From positions 234,517,289-234,581,288 of the forward strand of contig BTPG01000004.1 of assembly GCA_036245525.1 (NCBI GenBank): 64,000 bases of DNA, given 5' to 3'. Source of the stretch: Semisulcospira habei (taxonomy: Eukaryota > Mollusca > Gastropoda > Semisulcospiridae). Numbering within the stretch: position 1 is the stretch's first letter; each line of letters starts with the position of its first letter. Shown one piece after another: positions 1 through 11,757 of the stretch. The notes beneath the pieces are model-generated. The model worked only from the letters and a program-made list of their open reading frames with translations. It had not been told where the DNA came from and ran no database searches. A program made the position numbers and the translations under genes.

Positions 1-59
1 TAAATAAGGACACATAGGAAGGTCTTATTATCAGCTACCTTTGAAAAGTTTGAAAAAAT

Positions 60-288
60 ATTGATAATAACTACAATTATTGCCATTTTATGTCTCGACC
101 TCTTGTGACCCTTGACCTTTTCTGAGGGTCATCCAAATTAGTATGCATAAATACATCTGACCATCTCTGTAGCAAGTTTGGGTTTGAAGTTGTGAATAGT
201 TTTTGAGAAAAAACATCTTTTGTCCCAAATATGACTATTTTGGACCTATTTCTTGAGCTCCTGACCCTTGACCTTTTCAAGGGATCAA
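60..288. repeat. Dispersed ~190-bp repeat, left part
   Basis: The text around tgacccttgacctttt and aaattagtatgcata recurs at 940-1160 with the same order of landmarks (a caagtttgggtttgaa block, a ttgagaaaaa block, then another ttgacctt). The two parts look like consecutive monomers of one dispersed repeat, split by the insertion at 289-939. The short minus-strand ORF across it carries no recognisable domain and is not called. Confidence 0.6.
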
Positions 289-939
289 TAATAATACATG
301 GTATTTATATGGCTCATTTCTCATATTTATAATATAACTCAAAGCGCAGGACATAGCCGCGAACTGAACCCAACAAGCACGCTCACGTGAATCACGCGCA
401 TTCCCTCACACACTGTACATAAACACAGAACATTCACGTGGTGCTAAGGCAAAGGGCAAGCAAGCGAGCTACTGAAATTTTGGAAATTTAAATCGTTTTT
501 TATATTTTTGAAATTTGATTAAGTGGACTGAAATTAATACCGAATTTGTGGGGGAGGAAAGAGCCGGAGTACCCGGAGAAGGAACCCCTGACGGTCCGCC
601 CGAATTGACCCCTATCATACCGAGGCTAAAAGTTTCAAATTTGTACACTGCCATATGCAAGCTACATTATAGTACTTACAGATAAGGATATAGACCAATG
701 GATTTAGTTCAAGGGTGGTGCCAGAATAGCTTGGCGCCTAGAGGCGCCAAGCTATTCTGGCACTACCCTTGAACTATTTTAGTCAAACTTATTTCACACA
801 CTGGTGTGTTCCGAATGATGAGGGTTAATGGTGACACTTACTAGAGGAGAAAACTCCGACTCTAGAACCAGGTATCGAACCTCGCCCCTCATGCATTGGT
901 GGCAGGCGCTTTTACCGCTGCGCCATGGTCCGCGGCCAC
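289..939 (-). mobile_element. tRNA-headed SINE-like insertion
   Basis: The insert is flanked by the 7-bp direct repeat ggatcaa (282-288 and 940-946), and removing it restores the surrounding repeat. Read on the minus strand, the 939 end has a tRNA-like head: a box A-like TGGCGCAGCGGTAA (about 911-924) and a box B-like GAGGTTCGATACC (about 871-883), which is the layout of an internal RNA polymerase III promoter. The body carries a nested 72-bp palindrome (705-776). At 651 bp it is long for a simple SINE, so nested material is likely. Its family is not recognised. Confidence 0.6.
705..776. mobile_element. Palindromic hairpin element, family A
   Basis: A near-perfect 72-bp palindrome: the arm starting agttcaagggtggtgcc is repeated in inverse after a 4-bp centre, with only one or two mismatches. 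ATTT flanks it on both sides (702-705, 776-779), a possible 4-bp target duplication. Related hairpins occur at 2997-3062, 19728-19775, 21911-21997 and, collapsed, at 27668-27826. Confidence 0.75.
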
Positions 940-1160
940 GGATCAACCAAATTAGTATGCATAGAAAGGTCTTACCATCAGGTATCTGTGTACCAAGTTT
1001 GGGTTTGAATTTGCGAATAGTATTTGAGAAAAATTAAATTATGTCCAAAAATAGCTATTTTTGTTAACTATTTCATGATCCCCTGTGACCTTGACCTTAG
1101 TGAGAGGTCACTCAAATTGGTATGTTTAGAAAGGTCTTGCCACAAAGTACAGCCCTGAAA
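940..1160. repeat. Dispersed ~190-bp repeat, right part
   Basis: Continues the repeat of 60-288 after the insertion, with matching caagtttgggtttgaa and ccttgacctta landmarks. Confidence 0.55.
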
Positions 1161-2230
1161 GTCTAAAAGTGTGTCCACCAGCCTTTGGCTAGTGACCTCC
1201 AAGTTTTATTAGCCAAACTGAAAATGTTACTAGCCAAACTGAAAATGTTACCACTGAAATTTGCCCAACGCAACAATATAATGTTCCACAAGTGTTTGAC
1301 GCACAATGTTAGAGTACTTTCAGATTGAGGACTGAAAAAGTATGGATCGGAAAACGCACATATCCATAGCCAGACCTGCCAACCACAATGATTTCGCCGT
1401 ATTTTCCTACGCCAACGTTCCCAATATTACGCTACTACGATCATTAATGAAATTCTACACTGAAGAAAAATATATACCAAAAACGCTTTTGGTGTTCTTT
1501 TCGGTTTGTAGTCAGTAAGAGCATGCTGTTTGGGGCCAATGAGAACGAGCGGAGCGAACTTCCGGTTTTCCCAGCGTGGATCATTTCATTCACAAAGTGA
1601 GTCAGATAAACAACGATTAGAACCATGCCGAATGAAAAAAACCCGAATCGAAAAGCGCACCACCTGAAAAAAGAAAGTTTGTACCAGCAAGCCAAAGCTC
1701 CGATCGCTGTATATAAGGCAAATTTCTGTCGTGCTTTGATTCTGACAGACAATGAACTACTAGCACTTGTCCCAAATTCTACTACCATAGCTGTGTAGGG
1801 GTTAGCAGGTCTGATGTCAAATGTAAAAAAAAGTTTTAATGTACTCGCCAAAAATGTTACTGTAGAACTTGTCTCTATTGCTTGTTAAGTATTACGAGAA
1901 GTGAAGGTTGAACGGCCTGGCACTTTTGGATTTAGGACTGAAAAAGTACGGATTGGAAAATGCACGAGCGCACTCGCATTTGGCGAGTGGATTTTTTTTT
2001 TACTCACCCCAAAAAAAAACACTCGCTATGGTGAGTCAGGTTGAAGTATGCTTGGGCCAAGTTGGAAGACTGTAGCTTGAATAGTCTCTGAGAAAATGCA
2101 GATGTTAAAGTTTAAGTAAGTAAAAGTCAGTGTTTGTATAAAGAGATTGCTGTATACATAAGTGCGTATGTACTATTACCATATTCTTGCTTTATGCAAG
2201 TCTCATCTTCCTCTGCCACATCAATCTCTA
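1161..2230. other. Unclassified intergenic sequence
   Basis: No convincing gene. A block beginning aggactgaaaaagta occurs twice (about 1327-1358 and 1932-1964), suggesting the ends of a decayed element. A 135-codon minus-strand ORF (1444-1851) has hydrophobic stretches but no family signature or flanking exon signals, so it is left uncalled. Confidence 0.4.
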
Positions 2231-2254
2231 TCTTCACGTCTGCTGTCACCAGCC

Positions 2255-2540
2255 AGTCATGTGACTCCATCTTGTGTCAACAGTAGTGCCCAGAAGCCCT
2301 CAGTTCAGCTCAAATCAAGGTGCCTGGTCAACACAAAACACAACACTAGTCATGTGACTCCATCTTGTGTCCACAGTAGTGCCCAGAAGCCCTCAGTTCA
2401 GCTCAAATCAAGGTGCCTGGTCAACACAAAACACAACACTAGTCATGTGACTCCATCTTGTGTCCACAGTAGTGCCCAGAAGCCCTCAGTTAAGCTCAAA
2501 TCAAGGTGCCTGGTCAACACAAAACAACACTAGTAGTAGT
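2255..2540. repeat. 93-bp minisatellite, 3 copies
   Basis: Unit starts fall at 2255, 2348 and 2441, exactly 93 bp apart, with very few differences. Because 93 is divisible by three, a 123-codon ORF with a 31-residue repeat is open across it. This is treated as a by-product. Confidence 0.85.
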
Positions 2541-2776
2541 ACATCACACAGGATGGAAATGCAACATGTAATAAATACAAGAGCTTCATGCGACCTAGTT
2601 TCATATGAACCCTCCAGTACAAAATGACATGCGCAGTCTGATCACATCCCCATTTTCAAATTACTTTAAACTTTAGCCCCCAGCTGCCTCTGTAATGAAG
2701 TCACACAGTCCCATGATGATACATAATACATACAATACCACAATCATCTGTTGTGAACACACACACAAACTTACAC

Positions 2777-2931
2777 GTTTACATGTTTAGGGCTTAACGT
2801 CTTTTGTCCACCATGAAGGTGATTAAAATAAAATGGGGCACCCAATAGGGTCTGAACAAATTTTCACACCAGCCGGATACAAACCCGCAACATCAAGGAC
2901 AAGAGGAGAACACTCTACCACCCAGCCCCCC
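2777..2931 (-). mobile_element. tRNA-derived SINE
   Basis: On the minus strand the head at 2931 has a box A-like TGGGTGGTAGAGTG (2911-2924) and a box B-like GGGTTTGTATCC (2875-2886). The body ends with a gacgttaagc-type motif near 2790, common at the 3' ends of mollusc SINEs and LINEs. No clear target duplication was found. Confidence 0.65.
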
Positions 2932-2996
2932 AGATTGTTGTCAACAGTTTCATTCATTTAGCCCCAGCACTCTACAGCAGGAGATAGATTGATCAG

Positions 2997-3062
2997 GATA
3001 ATTCAAGGGTAGTGCCACTGCCTGAAGGCACCAAGCTCATCTGGCACAACCCTTGAATTATC
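2997..3062. mobile_element. Palindromic hairpin element, family A
   Basis: Inverted arms gataattcaagggt and acccttgaattatc enclose a degenerate centre that keeps the GTGCC and GGCAC steps of the family. It abuts the first unit of the 68-bp minisatellite directly. Confidence 0.7.
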
Positions 3063-4813
3063 ATGATCAATCCATCTACTACAACTGGTACATAGTCGCT
3101 GACAACACCTCCAAAAGTCTGGAAATGATCACGATCAATCCATCTACTACAACTGGTACATAGTCACTGACAACACCTCCAAAAGTCTGGAAATGATCAT
3201 GATCAATCCATCTACTACAACTGGTACATACTAACAACGCCTCCAAAAGTCTGGAAATGATCATAATCAATCCATCTACTACAACTGGTACATACTAACA
3301 ATGCCTCCAAAAGTCTGGAAATGCTCATGATCAATCCATCTACTACAACTGGTACATACTAACAACGCCTCCAAAAGTCTGGAAATGATCATAATCAATC
3401 CATCTACTACAACTGGTACCATAGTCACTGACAACACCTCCAAAAGTCTGGAAATGATCACGATCAATCCATCTACTACAACTGGTACATAGTCACTGAC
3501 AACACCTCCAAAAGTCTAAAAATGATCACGATCAATCCATCAACTACAACTGGTACATATTCACTGACAACGCCTCCAAAAGTTTGGATTGATTGATTGA
3601 TTGTACATTGCTTAATGTCCCGACAGCAACAAGGCTTTCTCAGGACGTGCCTGCACTGCTTGTGAAAAAAAAAAAAAAAAAACTAAACAGAAATTGAATG
3701 TATGTCGCCAGCCGGTCAAATACGTTAAATAAACCTACAACATGGGGCCTAAATAAAGCTAAGACCATTTAGCAACACAATCTAATATCAAGAGCTACAG
3801 GCAGTGCAGACAGTAGGGAGAGTTTTAAAAAGGCAAATACAGGTGAATGGACAAAGGGTAGACAGAAACACATGCCCCAGAATAGAGAGAAAAACCCACC
3901 CTGTGGGGCTGACCAGGGTGACCCTGGGAACTAAAAAATACCTAACCCCACCCAAGTCCCCCAGGGCAGACCCGGGTGGGGTTCCAAAAGTTTGGACATG
4001 ATCATGATCAATCCATCCACTACAACTGGTACATAGTCACTGACAACACCTCCAAAAGTCTGGAAATGATCATGATCAATCCATCTACTACAACTGGTAC
4101 ATAGTCATTGACAACACCTCCAAAAGTCTGGAAATGCTCATGATCAATCCATCTACTACAACTGGTACATAGTCACTGACAACACCTCCAAAAGTCTGGA
4201 AATGATCATGATCAATCCATCTACTACAATTGGTACATAGTCATTGACAACACCTCCAAAAGTCTGGAAATGATCATGATCAATCCATCTACTACAACTG
4301 GTACATAGTCACTGACAACACCTCCAAAAGTCTGGAAATGATCATGATCAATCCATCTACTACAACTGGTACATAGTCACTGACAACGCCTCTAAAAGTC
4401 TGGAAATGATCACGATCAATCCATCTACTACAACTGCTACATAGTCACTGACAACACCTCCAAAAGTCTGGACATGATCATGATCAATCCATCCACTACA
4501 ACTGGTACATAGTCACTGACAACACCTCCAAAAGTCTGGAAATGATCATGATCAATCCATCCACTACAACTGGTACATAGTCACTGACAACACCTCCAAA
4601 AGTCTGGAAATGATCATGATCAATCCATCTACTACAACTGGTACATAGTCACTGACAACACCTCCAAAAGTCTGGAAATGATCATGATCAATCCATCCAC
4701 TACAACTGGTACATAGTCACTGACAACACCAACAGTCTGGAAATGATCATGATCAATCCATCCACTACAACTGGTACATAGTCACTGACAACACCTCCAA
4801 AAGTCTGGAAATG
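3061..4813. repeat. 68-bp minisatellite
   Basis: Around 20 or more copies of a unit containing atcaatccatctactacaac and tccaaaagtctgga. Unit length is about 68 bp, with shorter variants lacking a few bases after the gtacata step. Interrupted at 3589-3982 by a retroposon. Confidence 0.9.
3589..3982 (-). mobile_element. Retroposon with (CAAT)n tail
   Basis: A 394-bp insert in the minisatellite, flanked by the 14-bp duplication tccaaaagtttgga (3575-3588 and 3983-3996). Both copies carry the same tttgga variant where other units read tctgga, so this is a true target duplication. On the minus strand the 3' end reads acattaagcaatgtacaatc and then repeats of CAAT, a tail seen on SINEs and L2/CR1-type LINEs. 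There is no tRNA head at the 5' end, so a truncated LINE or a SINE are both possible. Confidence 0.8.
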
Positions 4814-5316
4814 CGGTGGTGGGGTTATGAGGTTAACTTAAAGATTCTTTTGCGAAGACGTGTTAAATGTTAACACCAGACAATACTGATACTGCATACA
4901 TTGTATGAATCTCTTATACCATCTTAGAGCTGTGTTGCGAAGACGTGTTAAATGTTAACACCATACAATACTGATACTGCATACCTGGTCATCCTTCTGT
5001 AGTTACAGAGGGGAAGGTGGGGGACAGGCTCATCACATGTCACTGGCGACATCTTGCTTTTATCATTCTATTACAACACTACAACAGGCTTTCCACTAGG
5101 ATTTTAAATTGCCTGTTATCAGGACAGACAGCACAACAAAAACGTCCATCCAAGCCACTCTACAGTCCGTAAACACAACCAGGATAAGTACATCAGTACT
5201 GAATGCAACCCACAAGATTACAAGGCAGTTGGGTGTGGTGGGGTGATGTTGGTGTCGTCACATAACCTCTAAAACTTTAACACAGATGTGAACATTTCAC
5301 TGGCCTCTGTGTTCCT
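4814..5316. other. Unclassified sequence with an 85-bp direct duplication
   Basis: A block starting tgcgaagacgtgttaaatgt at 4851 recurs at 4936. It contains the small dyad TGTTAAATGTTAACA. Nothing else is recognised. Confidence 0.5.
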
Positions 5317-5472
5317 AACCCTTTGGGTGTCAGCAGCGGCTTTAGTCACGATGTTTTAGTCCTGCAGGAAGCATTGCCACTAACACGGCTACCGACACCC
5401 AAAGAGCTACATGATTGAATGTCAGCAGCGGCTTTAGTAGCGATGTTTTAGTGCTGCAGGAATCATTGCCAC
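5317..5472. repeat. 92-bp minisatellite, left block
   Basis: Units contain gacacccaaagagctacatg and gtcagcagcggctttagtc. The array resumes at 8714 after the LTR element. Confidence 0.85.
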
Positions 5473-5652
5473 TGTAGCAGAGGAGCCCTCTGCTAACGCT
5501 ATCACTAGTTACTACCAGCGAGTCAGAGTTCAGTGATTTAGTGCACGCTTGGCGCACTGTGAGCGAGAATTTTGCTGACTTAGCTAGTTGGTGTGTAGCG
5601 GACTACACGCGCGAAGCTGTGACGTAGTTTCCGGACCCAGAGGCTGGGAGCC

Positions 5653-5660
5653 TATATAAA
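5653..5660 (+). promoter_or_regulatory. LTR TATA box
   Basis: TATATAAA in the upstream part of the LTR, just before the internal minisatellite. The same box occurs, inverted, in the solo LTR near 53290. Confidence 0.7.
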
Positions 5661-5726
5661 GCGGCCGATTCTCAGTCTCGGGGTGAGTGTGAACAATGCT
5701 CACCACCCTTCCCTCTTCCCCCGTAG

Positions 5727-6110
5727 GCGATTGTGAACAATGATCTCCTCAACACCCCGACCCTACCCCACGAGGCGATTGTGAACAATGATCTCCTCAA
5801 CCACCCCGACCCTACCCCACGAGGCGATTGTGAACAATGATCTCCTCAACACCCCGGCCCTAACCCACGAGGCGATTGTGAACAATGATCTCCTCAACTC
5901 CCCGGCCCTAACCCACGAGGCGATTGTGAACAATGATCTCCTCAACACCCCGGCCCTAACCCACGAGGCGATTGTGAACAATGATCTCCTCAAACACCCC
6001 GACCCTACCCCACGAGGCGATTGTGAACAATGATCTCCTCAACTCCCCGACCCTACCCCACGAGGCGATTGTGAACAATGATCTCCTTAACCACCCCGGC
6101 CCTACCCCAT
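5727..6110. repeat. 48-bp minisatellite inside the LTR
   Basis: About eight units, each beginning gcgattgtgaacaatgatct. Each unit carries the small dyad ATTGTGAACAAT. The solo LTR at 52178-53476 has fewer units, so copy number varies within the family. The array lies immediately downstream of the TATA box. Confidence 0.9.
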
Positions 6111-6404
6111 AGGACAGTAGCGAGTTTTAGTTCAGTTCTAATTCACCTAAATAGGGCTTAGGCTGTGTTAGGATTGCGCGTAGGTTTTATTGGTAAGTGC
6201 GTATAGGTGTTAGGCCTAAGAGTTAGGTTCGCTAGGAATCGTATTCAACGTTACAGGTGTTAGTCATAGGAGATAGGTCTGCCAGGTGTAGTGTTCGTAG
6301 GTATAGTTACTATGCCTATAGGTGTTTAAGGTTATTAGGACTTGCACTGGTTTGACTAACTTTGATCATGTTGTTTGTTTCATCATGAATGCTTTTCTGG
6401 TATA

Positions 6405-6410
6405 AATAAA
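6405..6410 (+). terminator. LTR polyadenylation signal
   Basis: AATAAA in the distal half of the LTR. It is likely the retrotransposon polyadenylation signal. Confidence 0.55.
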
Positions 6411-6875
6411 TCTTGGAACCTTACTTCTATCTTATGATGCTCGGCTAGAGTGAGAGCAAGACTGAGACTGTGCGTGTGTACGTGCAAGAAGTTTGTGTGT
6501 GTGTACGTCCGTGCATGTATGACGGTGTGACTGATCGTGCGAGCGCACGTTACTAGCAGCTCAGTAGGAACGATAACAACAAGTCCAGTCAAAATAGGGA
6601 TTTTCTGGATACTGTGGTCGGTCCATTGCGCAAGCAACTTTGACTATTGAACACAACGCGAGGCAAATAAACACTGACGGATTTCAGTTGTGCGCATGCG
6701 AGACTAGAGTAGATTTATCTACTCTCCACTGCAATCTCCAGCCCTTCCCTAGACCACAAAAGGGATGCGGACTTAAACTCTGTAGGCACTTGAGTACTGT
6801 ATTAGATGGGCAGTTTTTGTCTATCTGATAAACTATTTAAGTCGCCTACCCAGTCACTCAGTCCGGTTACAAAAA

Positions 6876-6893
6876 TTGGTGCCGTGACCAGGA
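6876..6893 (+). promoter_or_regulatory. tRNA primer-binding site
   Basis: TTGGTGCCGTGACCAGGA starts four bases after the LTR end. The position and sequence are those of Ty3/mag-type primer-binding sites for minus-strand DNA synthesis. Confidence 0.75.
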
Positions 6894-7229
6894 TTGTTGT
6901 TTGACCAGAATTGTTGTTTGATTAGATAGTTTGGCCGAGATACTTCGTTGGAGGAAGGTAGCTCGCGCTGTGAGTTTAAGACTATGTGCTGTGCCGGCGG
7001 CAGAGTAGCTGTGTCACTGTCGACACGTCTTCTCCGTTAGCGTGGTAACGGTACTGGCAGGGAGCGTTTTCATTAGTACCAGTCGTGAGACTTTTAGTAG
7101 TGGAAACATTCCGGGGTTGAAGTTGGTTCTCGTTTGGTTTTAGCGACTCGTGTTGTAGTCTGTCTGTGTAGGGAACGCAGACGAACAAGCGAAGTTTTAT
7201 TACACAGATAGCGAGGTTCAGTCTACAAG

Positions 7230-8312
7230 ATGGGTGCAGTCTTAGGATTCTTTAGGCTTCTTGTTCCAAGCTGGTTGGCGTCAAGTAGTTCTAAAAGTCA
7301 GGATGGTAGAAGAAGGAGTAAACCTTGAAGGTCTGCGAAGAGCAGCAGGCACTCGGTTTACAGTGAGTCAGATAGCAGCAGTGAGGAAAGCTCATGCAGT
7401 CACGGTAGTCGTTGCTCACAAAGGAGCATGACGAACAGGAACATTACGAGAAATAGATCCTTTCTGAATGACAGTGGAAACTCGTGTAGGAGAGAGAGGG
7501 TGCCCGAGATATTCACTGGCACAAAAGGTGACTTGAAAGACTGGCTTTGCCATTTCGAGATTTGTGCAAGATGGAATGGTTGGGACTATAGCGAGAAAGG
7601 AGTGAATCTAGCTATGTCACTCCGGGGTCCAGCACAACAGGTGTTAGGTGAGCTTGCGCTAGAGAGAATAGAGGACTATGACGCTATCAGGTCGGCCCTT
7701 GAACGTCGTTTTGATCCCGCTGAGAAAGAGAACCTTCGTAGAGTAGAGTTCAGGTCAAGGATGAAAAGAAAGAACGAGAGTGTGACGGAGTACGGGTTTG
7801 CGTTAAACCGTATTGCTAGTAGTGCATACCCTAGGATGCCTACTGAAGCAAGAGAAACCATAGTCATAGATCAGTTTGTTAGTGGTCTTCCCTCTAGAGA
7901 CTTGAGAAGGCACGTGCAGTTCAATCATCCCACGACAATACACGAGGCAGTAGCACTGACTAGTGAATTTGAGTCGTTTGATGAGAGATTTGATGGCAGG
8001 AAACCAGAAGACCCAGAGAGACATGTTGATGTTACTGCTAAGGGTGTTAGAAGTCTCGAAGAGAAAGATTCAGCTGAGGCAGGCTTAGCAAAGGCTTTCC
8101 AGAATCTGAGTGACAGACTTACTTCTGAGATTCAGAAAGTAACGAAGGCGCTGACTCGTCAGTCGGCAGGAGACAAGACTAGAAGAAATGTTGATGTTGT
8201 TTGTTATAAGTGCAAAGAGAAGGGGCACTATGCCAGGCAATGCCAGAGAAGTGAAGACAGAGACAGGAATGAGCCTGTGAGTAACGAAAACGCGCCAGGC
8301 CAGGGAAACTAG
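7230..8312 (+). pseudogene. gag: gag of the LTR element, one nonsense codon
   Basis: Structural nucleocapsid/capsid polyprotein of the LTR element. The likely start is the ATG at 7230, and an in-frame TGA at 7326-7328 closes it after 32 codons. The same frame then stays open through 7428 to the TAG at 8310-8312. The body is a charged retrotransposon Gag-type capsid region (7500-8020), followed by one CCHC zinc knuckle (C-x2-C-x4-H-x4-C, about 8197-8240) for RNA binding. The single break looks like an Arg CGA to TGA transition, typical of CpG decay. No protease, RT or integrase follows, because pol is deleted. Confidence 0.8.
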
Positions 8313-8451
8313 GGCGGGCGGAGCTCTCAGCAGCCAGGGACTCGGCCCAATTAGCAAGTGATGACGGCTGCTTAGAGAACGCGAAGGGGCAACGTTTATG
8401 TGTACTGTCAAACACTGGATGCTGGATGGCACCAGTAGCGATAGGAAAGGT

Positions 8452-8713
8452 TACTGTGGTCGGTCCATTGCGCAAGCAACTTTGACTATTGAACACAACG
8501 CGAGGCAAATAAACACTGACGGATTTCAGTTGTGCGCATGCGAGACTAGAGTAGATTTATCTACTCTCCACTGCAATCTCCAGCCCTTCCCTAGACCACA
8601 AAAGGGATGCGGACTTAAACTCTGTAGGCACTTGAGTACTGTATTAGATGGGCAGTTTTTGTCTATCTGATAGACTATTTAAGTCGCCTACCCAGTCACT
8701 CAGTCCGGTTACA
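8452..8713 (+). repeat. 3' LTR remnant
   Basis: 262 bp identical in length to 6610-6871 and nearly identical in sequence. The internal deletion ends inside this LTR, joining short post-gag sequence to tactgtggtc. Confidence 0.85.
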
Positions 8714-9490
8714 CCACTAACACGGCTACCGACACCCAAAGAGCTACATGATTGGATGTCAGCAGAGGCTTTAGTCATGATGTTTAAGTCCTGCAGGAAT
8801 CATTGTGACTAACAGTAACATGGCTACCGACACCCAAAGAGCTACATGATTGGATGTCAGCAGCGGCTTTAGTCGCGATGTTTTAGTCTTGCTGGAATCA
8901 TTGCCACTAACACGGCTAGCGACACCCAAAGAGCTAGTGATTGGATGTCAGCAGCGGCTTTAGTCGCCATGTTTTAGTCCTGCAGGAATCATTGCCACTA
9001 ACACGGCTACCGACACCCAAAGAGCTACATGATTGGATGTCAGCAGCGGCTTTAGTCGCCATGTTTTAGTCCTGCAGGAATCATTGCCACTAACACGGCT
9101 ACCGACACCCAAAGAGCTACATGATTGGATGTCAGCAGCGGCATTAGTCGTCATGTTTAAGTCCTGCAGGAATCATTGTGACTAACACGGCTACCGACAC
9201 CCAAAGAGCTACATGATTGGATGTCAGCAGCGGCTTTAGTCGTGATGTTTAAGTCCTGCAGGAATCATTGCCACTAACACGGCTAGCGACACCCAAAGAG
9301 CTACATGATTGGATGTCAGCAGAGGCTTTAGTCGTGATGTTTAAGTCCTGCAGGAATCATTGTGACTAACACGGCTACCGACACCCAAAGAGCTACATGA
9401 CTGGATGTCAGCAGAGGCTTTAGTCGTGATGTTTTAGTCCTGCAGGAATCTTTGCCACCAACACGGCTACCGACACCCAAAGAGCTAAAT
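8714..9490. repeat. 92-bp minisatellite, right block
   Basis: About eight units, the same as 5317-5472, with variants such as gcagagg/gcagcgg and gattgg/gactgg. The final unit breaks off after aaagagcta. Confidence 0.9.
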
Positions 9491-9716
9491 GAAGGGATGC
9501 TTCTGTTTTATCCAGATTTCTCTGTGAAGGATGTCTGTCCATATTTGTCTACCATGTTGAAAATACGGTAGACTTTGAAATGGGGCTGGTTGGAGCGTTT
9601 TCATACTACATCAGGGTGGTCGGACCCCAAGTTATGGCAATAAGGTAACAAGATACAAATTACATCACGTCTAGCTAAGCACATCTAGTGGGAAGAATGT
9701 ACTTTTGGCACCAAGC

Positions 9717-9720
<4 letters not shown>
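9491..9720. other. Unclassified sequence
   Basis: No ORF, repeat or motif recognised. Confidence 0.4.

Positions 9721-9800
<80 letters not shown>
9721..9800. repeat. (TG)n microsatellite
   Basis: Uninterrupted TG dinucleotide run of about 80 bp. Confidence 0.98.
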
Positions 9801-9802
<2 letters not shown>

Positions 9803-9989
9803 TGACAGTGACTGAAGCTCATGTTTGTAGGCAGACAAGCTAGAAATTAAATTAGGATATTTTCTCTAGGTAGTTTTGGGGAAGCTTTTATTAGACTACA
9901 CATTGACAAAAAAATGGTCTTTCCACAAAAACCAGTGGATCAGCATTTTACTTATTTTTTCTTACTCTTACTTTATATTTTGCATACTG

Positions 9990-9992
<3 letters not shown>

Positions 9993-10062
<70 letters not shown>
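9993..10062. repeat. (AAT)n microsatellite
   Basis: Uninterrupted trinucleotide run of about 70 bp, just upstream of the 48-bp minisatellite. Confidence 0.97.
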
Positions 10063-10063
<1 letters not shown>

Positions 10064-10139
10064 TAGTATTTAATAGTAATATAACAATGTGTATATACCA
10101 CACCAAATCCCCAGCCAATCGGTTCTAAGTATTACAAAA

Positions 10140-11757
10140 GTTATACTACGCAATACACACGTCTATACAATCACACACTACCTTTATACGAGTTTAAGCT
10201 ATGCACATGTCTATACAATCACACACTACCTTTATACGAGTTTAAGCTATGCACATGTCTATACAACCACACACTACCTTTATACGAGTTTAAGCTATAC
10301 ACATGTCTATACAATCACACACTACCTTTATACGAGTTTAAGCTATACACATGTCTATACAATCACACACTACCTTTATACGAGTTTAAGCCATACACAT
10401 GTCTATACAATCACACACTACCTTTATACGAGTTTAAGCTATGCACATGTCTATACAATCACACACTACCTTTATAAAAAATACGAGTTTAAGCTATACA
10501 CATGTCATAGATACAATCACAAACTACCTTTATACGAGTTTAAGCTATACACATGTCTATACAATCACACACTACTTTATACGAGTTTAAGCTATACACA
10601 TGTCTATACAATCACACATTACCTTTATACGAGTTTAAGCTATGCACATGTCTATACAATCACACACTACCGTTATACGAGTTTAAGCCATACACATGTC
10701 TATACAATCACACACTACCTTTATACGAGTTTAAGCTATACACATGTCTATACAATCACACACTACCTTTATACGAGTTTAAGGTATACACATACATACA
10801 ATCACACACTACCTTTATACGAGTTTAAGCTATGCACATGTCTACATTCACACACTACCTTTATACGAGTTTAAGCTATACACATGTCTATGATATACAA
10901 TCACACACTACCTTTATACGAGTTTAAGCTATGCACATGTCTATACAATCACACACTACCTTTATACGAGTTTAAGCTATGCACATGTCTACAATCACAC
11001 ACTACCTTTATACGAGTTTAAGCTATACACATGTCTATACAATCACACACTACCTTTACACGAGTTTAAGCTATGCACATGTATATATACACAATCACAC
11101 ACTACCTTTAAATACGAGTTTAAGCTATACACATGTCTATACAATCACACACTACCTTTATACGAGTTTAAGCTATGCACATGTCTACAATCACACGCTA
11201 CCTTTATACGAGTTTAAGCTATACACATGTCTATACAATCACACACTACCTTTATTCGAGTTTAAGCTATACACATGTCTATACAACCACACACTACTTT
11301 TATACGAGTTTAAGCCGTATACACATGTCTATAACAATCACACACTACCTTTATACGAGTTTAAGCTATGTCTTGTCTTGCCGTATACGCCCACAATCAA
11401 ACGTGTTGATCATTATGGCACATGTATACACAATCACACACTACCTTTATACGAGTTTAAGCTATGCACATGTCTATACAATCACACACTACCTTTATAC
11501 GACTTTAAGCTATGCACATGTATATACAATCACACACTACCTTTATACGAGTTTAAGCTATGCACATGTCTATACAATCACACACTACCTTTATACGACT
11601 TTAAGCTATGCACATGTATATACAATCACACACTACCTTTATACGAGTTTAAGCTATGCACATGTATATACAATCACACACTACCTTTATACGAGTTTAA
11701 GCTATGCACATGTATATACAATCACACACTACCTTTATACGAGTTTAAGCTATGCAC
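10140..11757. repeat. 48-bp minisatellite
   Basis: Roughly 33 units containing tacgagtttaagctatgcac and acaatcacacactacc. Most are 48 bp, with small insertions in some. The unit is 16 codons long, so long repetitive ORFs appear in several frames. Not a gene. Confidence 0.95.

Larger units (their letters stand above)
5473..6871 (+). repeat. 5' long terminal repeat
   Basis: A 1399-bp LTR starting TGTAGCAGAGG and ending GGTTACA. Its last 262 bp match 8452-8713 with no length change and at least one substitution. It contains a TATA box, an internal minisatellite and a polyadenylation signal. Confidence 0.85.
5473..8713 (+). mobile_element. Internally deleted Ty3/mag-like LTR retrotransposon
   Basis: Ordered parts: 5' LTR 5473-6871, primer-binding site, leader, gag pseudogene (7230-8312), about 140 bp of sequence after gag, then only the last 262 bp of the 3' LTR (8452-8713). 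The 4-bp sequence CCAC flanks the whole (5469-5472, 8714-8717), and removing the element rejoins the 92-bp minisatellite. All of pol and the first 1.1 kb of the 3' LTR are missing. The Ty3/mag-like assignment rests on the primer site, the zinc-knuckle Gag and the 4-bp duplication, not on an alignment. A solo LTR of the same family lies at 52178-53476. Confidence 0.85.

Noticed and set aside
1444..1851. Minus-strand 135-codon ORF
   Set aside because: No recognisable domain, no splice or promoter context, and it lies between decayed direct repeats.
3061..4813. CRISPR-like regular repeats
   Set aside because: Units are contiguous with no unique spacers and the sequence is eukaryotic. They are minisatellites, as are all other arrays here.
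5788..6033. 81-codon plus and 76-codon minus ORFs in the LTR
   Set aside because: Both arise from the 48-bp unit of the LTR minisatellite.
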